Shown: one piece after another, positions 58,388-64,000 of the stretch
Numbering within the stretch: position 1 is the stretch's first letter
Layout of the letters: the number at the start of each line of letters is the position of its first letter
NCBI GenBank assembly: GCA_019426215.1
Contig: CM033396.1
Location: 32,407,154-32,471,153 of the forward strand
DNA length: 64,000 bases
Direction of reading: 5' to 3'
Source of the DNA: Buddleja alternifolia
Lineage: Eukaryota > Streptophyta > Magnoliopsida > Lamiales > Scrophulariaceae
Position numbers and translations under genes: made by a program
Notes under the pieces: generated by a model
What the model was told of the DNA's origin: nothing
The model's database searches: none
The model's input: the letters and a program-made list of their open reading frames with translations, nothing else

Positions 58388-58631
58388 CTTATTTTAATTA
58401 TTGTTTTGAAACTAGAGTAAGATTGTCATTTTACACTTTCTTTGAGGCGGAGGGTGTCAAGATTTTATTATAAGAAGGGGCATCCGTTATGTGCCCAAAA
58501 TAAACTGACCGAACCATAATTACAATTTAAGAAGGTTGGTTAGTGTAATTGACCATTTATTAAATACAGAGTGAGCCAATGAAGACAAATATTTCACTAT
58601 CTTGGTATATTTGAAGTAAAAATATTTTCGA

Positions 58632-58980
58632 CTCCAACCTATGTCATTGAGAGCACTTTAGTCCTCAATCTATTATTTTGACACCCAACAACCCAATCTT
58701 TGTCACTATGACACTTCAGTCCATTTGACCATCGCCGGCGAGATCTTTAGGAATGTTTCGTCCAAATTTGCCAAAAATTGTGCATTTTGCACCCTACCAT
58801 ATAACATTTGTGAACTCCTGCTCTCATTCATTACATAATATGTGCACTTTGTCAGAATATTCCAAATGATTCCGCAAGCAACGGCCAAATTAACTGAAGT
58901 GCCACAATTGACAAAAAATGGGTAATCAAATGTCAAACTTAATAGATTGAGGACTAAAGTACTCTCAGCGACATTGTAGA
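58632..58980. mobile_element. ~350-bp MITE, copy 3
   Basis: Same ends and long TIRs as 44255-44603. It moved with the segment, not independently. Confidence 0.75.
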
Positions 58981-60791
58981 CTAACAGTGTGTACACAAAT
59001 ATGTGAAAACCAATAAACTGCATTGTAAGGCCAATTGTGTGGTAGAACACTCAGATGACCAACACAAAGTTTCCTTGGGAGTAAAATAAACTGATGCAAA
59101 CATCTGTAGCAAAACAATACACATCCTTTCAAAGAAATACTCATATGCAGCGGATTTTGCCTACACCGAACAGTGCGGATGGTGCTATACTGCTGATCTA
59201 TCGTCAGCCAAACAGTTGTGTGTAACACTAAAACCGATTCTTCCAAGAATTTTCCTCCTTTTACCCGTACTTGGCTTTGAGTAAGCCAAACAAACGATTA
59301 GATAGTATCTGCTGTGATACAAAGAGGAACGTATCACACCCTTTAAGCAGAAAAGAATGTGATTATGCAGGATGGGATAAAAATCAAAGAACTCTGATTC
59401 TATTCATAACTCTCTTCTCGTTTCATACAAACAATTATATAGTTACACACTCTTAATTTTATGCCAAAGAGCTGAAAACTACAAGTTAGGATGACACAGG
59501 AAGAAAAACCGGAATATAAAGCAGGAGAATGAACACTCATAGGTGTCTACAAACCATACAAGTGATAAAAGCCCAAATCATGTACACTTGAGCACCACAC
59601 ATACACAAATATAGAACAAACCATTTGTTGTTCATAAGTTTTTCTATACAAGCACGGGCACAGAAATATCTGGTCCACTAAGGGTCAAACACTCGAAAAA
59701 GCTGATCAAATCTCAATGCAGCCGCTAACAGTCCATAGGAGACACTTGATTTGAAACTCCAGGAAAAGAAAGAATGGCTTGTCCATAAATCGTCATTTAA
59801 AGAAACCCTGAACCAAAGTTTGGCATGTCATGGCATCAGATAAACTTAAGCGTTTCTCAGGCTATTTTTATCTAATCAAGAATTTTCTCCTCTCAAGGTT
59901 TAGGCCAATGTGTAGCAACGCTGATCACATGCGTATGGTTGTCTCATTTCGTGTTGTATGTTGTTGAGTTATGTCACGCTGCAACTGATGCAACCCTCAT
60001 TTGACATTGTTAATTTTGGAACTGAATAGACTGTTTGGAGTCTCTATTACAAAAGTCCTTGACACGTGGACTAGAAGAATACCGTAACGAATATGGGTCT
60101 TACTTTCTCAATTCATCCTTGACAAGCTACAACCTTGTCATCGTTTGTCAACAATAAACTTATCCTCAAACAAAATGATGAGCTACCTGAGTCACAAGAC
60201 GTTATCCAAATCTTGCACCAAGCACTGAGTTATAGAATATAGTCTCACAGCTAAAGACCACTCAGAGTGCTCAAAGTCTCTCTCAAGTGGGAAAACCAAA
60301 ATCTAAACTGGCCGGGAAAGAAAGACGTCCCCAGCTTGTGCCAGCATTTTTTCTTCCTCTCTTCGATCATGGAAAATAGGTAGCAAGGAAAAAGACCTAC
60401 ATCCATTATCCAATCGTCGTTTAAATTTACTTTGACAAAACTCATCTAAGATGACAAATATCTGATCCGTCATTTTTCTCCTTGCAACTTAAAAGACATT
60501 AGAAATTCTATCTGCTAAAACCACACAAATTCTTCACAACAGAACGTATTAACACCATCACCTTGCAATACACTATGTACCAACTCTCACAAATTAATCT
60601 TTTACCCAAATCAAACAATATAAATAACTCACACCGGAATTGCTTTCACAATCGATACCATTTCAATATTCAAACTAAATCAAAATTCAAAATCAATATC
60701 CGAGATTCGAACATTTATGCATTGTATTCAAGATAGCACACGAATTCATCGATTTCTCATTAAACAGCGAATAAAAGGGAAAAAAAATCAA
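58981..60791. other. Non-coding interval of unit 3
   Basis: Collinear with 44604-46415; nothing further recognised. Confidence 0.4.
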
Positions 60792-61115
60792 TCAGAATTG
60801 TTTTGAGGATACCAAAAGCGAAGAAGGAGAAGAGTAGAGGTGAATAAGGTGATCTTGCTGCTCTCTGTACCGGCGCCTGAGATAGGTTTCGACGATTTCC
60901 ATCACGACGACGAACTTCTTCATCTCGTCGAGTTGGCGGCTCAGCTCGGCTTCCTTGCCCTGTCTCGCTCCAGCCGCGCCTCCATTTCGGCTATCTGGCC
61001 TATCAAATTCTCAAGCGATAAGTAGTCCTTCGCCCGCAATCGATCGTCGTCGTCGCGGCACATGGCTGAGGTGTTGGCTTCTTCGACTTGTGCCTTGTAT
61101 TGTGAGAGTAGTACC
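60792..61115 (-). pseudogene. Coiled-coil gene fragment, copy 3
   Basis: Identical in reading to 46416-46739, including the one-base frameshift between MEARLERD and KEAELSRQ. An identical lesion in both copies means it is ancestral to the duplication, or that the true protein differs from my reading there. Confidence 0.55.
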
Positions 61116-61508
61116 CTGATTTATCGCTGGGTATGGGTTCTGATGACTTGCTTTAGGTTTTGATGAGATTGACAAGATTACCCTAGCTTGTTTAAACAAG
61201 ATAACGAGGGCACCCAAAGCCCAAAGGGGTGATTTTAAGTTAGATTGGAGGCGGTCTGTTTAACGGAAAACTTAGGCTATGTTTGGTTATGTTTTGGGAA
61301 GATATTTTGATAAGAATTATTGGTGAAAAATTTATGGAGACACGTGCAATTTTGATGAGATTATATTTGATTGTATTTTGGGAGTTGATTTTTGAGTGAT
61401 TATTTGGTGAGATAGTGTTTGGTTTTGTTTTCAGAGGGAATATAATATAATATTGAGATTGTAATAATTATTATATAGATAAATATATATGTATATATGT
61501 ACAAATAC

Positions 61509-61603
61509 ATTTCGATACCCGAGTGAAAAAATACATGTTAAAAAAGATGACGAAATGTGTGTCTTTTTTAACATGTTGTGCTTTTTCACTCGGATATCGA
61601 AAT
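61509..61603. repeat. 95-bp inverted repeat, copy 3
   Basis: Same stem-loop as 47133-47227, followed by the ~187-bp direct repeats up to 62108. Confidence 0.8.
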
Positions 61604-62289
61604 GAATCAATTCTCATACCGTTACAAACTTTGTGAGTCAATCTACATTTTTTGTATTGAAGTCGAAGCCTGAAAATGTACAAAAAACGTCGAAAAATCA
61701 TCCCAAAGATGACGAAAAAATATTTTTTTCCAAAAAATCTGTATATGTGTGTCCTTTTTTTACTTGTCATATTCCCTCACTCAGTTATCGGACTGAGTCC
61801 ATTCTTGTGTGGTGACAAAGTTTATATGAAAATCTACAATTTATTTGTTCAAGTCAAAACTCAAAAATGAACAAAAAAGGGAGAAAAATGAGTCGAAAAT
61901 ATAGACAAAGCTATTGTTTTCTTTAAAAAATTGTTCTAATCTGTCCTTTTTTACTTGTCATATTTTTCACTCGGGTAACGGAATGAGTCCATTCTTCTGT
62001 GGTTACAAAGTCTATATGAAAGTCTACAATTGATATGTTCAAATCGAAACTCAAAAATGCACAAAAAAAGGAGAAAAATGATCGAAAAATAAGGAAAAAA
62101 ACATGATCTAATATACAACATACAGTAAATATTGAAAACATGTCAAAACATTATTGAAACATGTTAAAGGGCACATTCTATATCTCTATACACTACATAC
62201 AACCTCATTATACAACATCTTCATACAAAAAAAAAAAAAAGGCTACAAAATCTCTCTAAAATCTCTCAATTGTATATCCCCATTTAATT

Positions 62290-62560
62290 CCACACTGTAT
62301 ATCCCCATTATATGTAATGTATAATGTAATATAAGCTGCTATATAATGTATTCAATTGACTGTTTGGAAGGCAGTTAATCCCACACAGTATATCCTCATT
62401 ATATGTCCTATATAATGTAATATAAGTTGTTGTATAATGTATTCAAATCACTACTTGTAAAGCAACAAATACCACACTATATATCTCCATTATAGTTACT
62501 ATATAATGATGAATAATCTACAGTCTAATAAATACAATTCACTACTTGCAATGGCAACTC
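62290..62560 (+). repeat. Three degenerate ~91-bp tandem repeats
   Basis: CCYCATTATATG near 62303 and 62394 and CTCCATTATAG near 62485, each followed by TATAATGTAATATAAGYTG and a CACTACTTG-type segment. Confidence 0.65.
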
Positions 62561-62640
62561 ATCCAACTGTATATTGATGTATAAGCTGTTGTATATCACA
62601 ATTCTATTTACTGTATATTGATATATAAGTTGCTGTATAC

Positions 62641-63340
62641 AATAAACATGCATATTTCAGTAACTCACGCGATTTTGAAAATGATAATATAAATCGATAT
62701 GATGATGATTACGCATACCTGCATCCATCTCAGCTATGAAAACGTAATCAAAACCTATTGATAATGGAGGAGAAAACGCAGAATTGACGATGATGATGAA
62801 TCGAGCTTGATGATTAATTCAGTTTGATGATGAATAATGTAAATAGTTTACGTTCTGTGATTCAAATTCTTACGTTCTGTGAACTGATCGAATTATTATT
62901 GGAAATAAAAAATGAATTGGAGAAAAGAATCTGTTATGGCGCAATAAGTGGAATTTGATTTTGATCATGCATGATATTTGCATGAGTTTGTTACCTTCAT
63001 TGACTAAAATGACCCTGCCATCATTAAAAAAAATTATATAATCTAAAAAATGGAGTTAAATTTGGACCTTGGGATCAAATGGTATCAATGGTGTAGATTG
63101 AGTCTTATATCTTACCAAATGTAATGGAATGTATTTGATCCATACCCTATGTATATATATGTATATTCTACCCTTTTTAAAATGATGAAGGATTAATTGA
63201 AAAAAAAACACACAAATCCGTTTCTATTATTCTCTCCTTTTTTTCTTTCACAAGAAATTTTCCAACCCATGTGTTGAGTACGAAGAACACTAAAATAAAT
63301 TCCTAACCCCTTTCCCTCAAAAATCCAAAATTCAATATTC
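62641..63340. other. Interval without recognisable gene
   Basis: AT-rich, with GATGATGAT-rich pieces near 62785-62840. I see no exon set, repeat family or RNA gene. Confidence 0.4.
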
Positions 63341-64000
63341 TCTTGGTTAGCACTGGTGGAGATAATCGAGGGTACGAGTTAGGATGTGAATAAACTCAGA
63401 GGCGCAACGCTTGGGGTGCTAGGGCATATCCAATTTAGAGAGGTATAGCAGGGAGTAGCTTAAAAAGACGTTGCTGCTTTAAGTTCTTCGAAAGGTAAAC
63501 ACAAGAAAACTTTTTTTTAGGATAGTTTTGAATCCGATGGTACCATGTCTGCCTAGTCCTAATTTCGGGATGTCGCTTTTAAGTTTTTAAATCTGTATTT
63601 TTCGCTGCGCAGGCATCCCTGGGTTGTACAAAGCCAAGGTTTTGACATGGTTCAGATTCTTTTCGTGTTTATATGCTTTAAATATATTTTATTGCATATT
63701 GGAATTTGTTGGAATTTTTGTTTAATTTTTGGATCCGTTGATTTGGAATTAATCTAAAATCGAAGGGCTGCGTTTTTTTTATGTTCTGATTTGAAAAAAG
63801 GGAGGGGTTTGCTGTCGCATAGGCGGTGCTACCGGAACAGCGCCGCCGCTGGGCGACGACGGCGGCCGATTGCCATGAACAGCAATAGCGCTGTTCGGCG
63901 GCACATGGGCAGCAGCAGTGGCGCTATGCGCACGCTCCATTAGCAACGCGTCACTGTTCAGCGATGCGCCGTCACGGACGATGGCGCACGGGTGGCGGAT
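63341..64000. other. Unassigned edge region with exon-like features and GC-rich end
   Basis: A splice-donor-like GAAAG/GTAAAC occurs at 63490-63500, and an acceptor-like TGCGCAG/GCATCCC follows at 63608-63615. From 63826 to the edge the sequence becomes strongly GC-rich (GCGCCGCCGCTGGGCGACG). It could be the 5' region of a gene, or an LTR with its leader; the decisive part lies outside the window. Confidence 0.35.

Larger units (their letters stand above)
53031..62108. repeat. Segmental duplication unit 3 (more than 9 kb)
   Basis: Collinear with unit 1 from 38626 to 47715, with small indels. One is a loss of about 15 bp near 58446 (CTTGACTAACGATC in copy 1). Homology ends at AAACATGATCTA (62108/47720); beyond it the sequences are unrelated. 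Confidence 0.9.

Noticed and set aside
1..64000. tRNA, rRNA or snRNA genes
   Set aside because: The only tRNA-like promoter boxes found belong to the SINE at 15451-15712; no other RNA gene was recognised by eye.

Overview
The window looks like nuclear DNA of a eudicot plant, probably an asterid. The reasons are an R1/late-blight-like CC-NB-LRR resistance gene, neprosin-type (DUF239) gene pieces, GT-AG introns, plant Ty1/copia and Ty3/gypsy families, a tRNA-derived SINE, several MITEs and AT-rich satellite DNA. I found no intact host gene. The window is mostly an accretion of mobile elements around a dead NLR, followed by satellite DNA and a recent segmental duplication.

Layout. 1-3203: minus-strand Tat/Ogre-like Ty3/gypsy element (open gag, PBS, one LTR). 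3349-6821: a broken NLR with a duplicated scrap of its own coiled-coil exon just upstream and a Mutator-like MITE between them. 6955-11213: a 5'-truncated Ty1/copia element whose RT box has lost an aspartate. 13477-22580: a second, short-LTR copia element with matching 5-bp target-site duplications (TSDs). It was later invaded by two BARE/Angela-like solo LTRs, a SINE (inside the first solo LTR) and a hAT MITE, each with its own TSD. 22669-34396: an Athila-type gypsy element with an extra downstream ORF and a truncated 3' LTR. 34397-38625: a ~177-bp satellite, then two large minisatellite arrays of a ~21-22 bp unit in opposite orientation around a ~310-bp spacer. 38626-62108: three tandem copies of a segmental unit (about 11, 3 and more than 9 kb), separated by short pieces of the same minisatellite. 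They carry gene fragments: a neprosin propeptide, a proline-rich membrane ORF, a coiled-coil exon and the 3' exons of an unknown gene. 62109-64000: short tandem repeats, then an abrupt GC-rich edge.

The most unusual signal is a self-complementary motif, consensus CCAACGTTCGAACGTTGG. It occurs repeatedly as pairs whose TTCGAA centres lie 22 bp apart, in the LTRs, the gag-pol spacer and the 3' region of the Athila element. It also occurs, with the same 22-bp spacing, between integrase and RT of the unrelated copia element. Because 22 is not a multiple of three, a protein repeat cannot explain the spacing. The second is the inverted minisatellite pair, which could fold into a very long hairpin. 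The third is the three-copy duplication with the same minisatellite at each junction.

Limits: all family assignments come from reading translated motifs by eye, with no database search. LTR, satellite and duplication borders are good to a few bases where TSDs are quoted and to tens of bases elsewhere.
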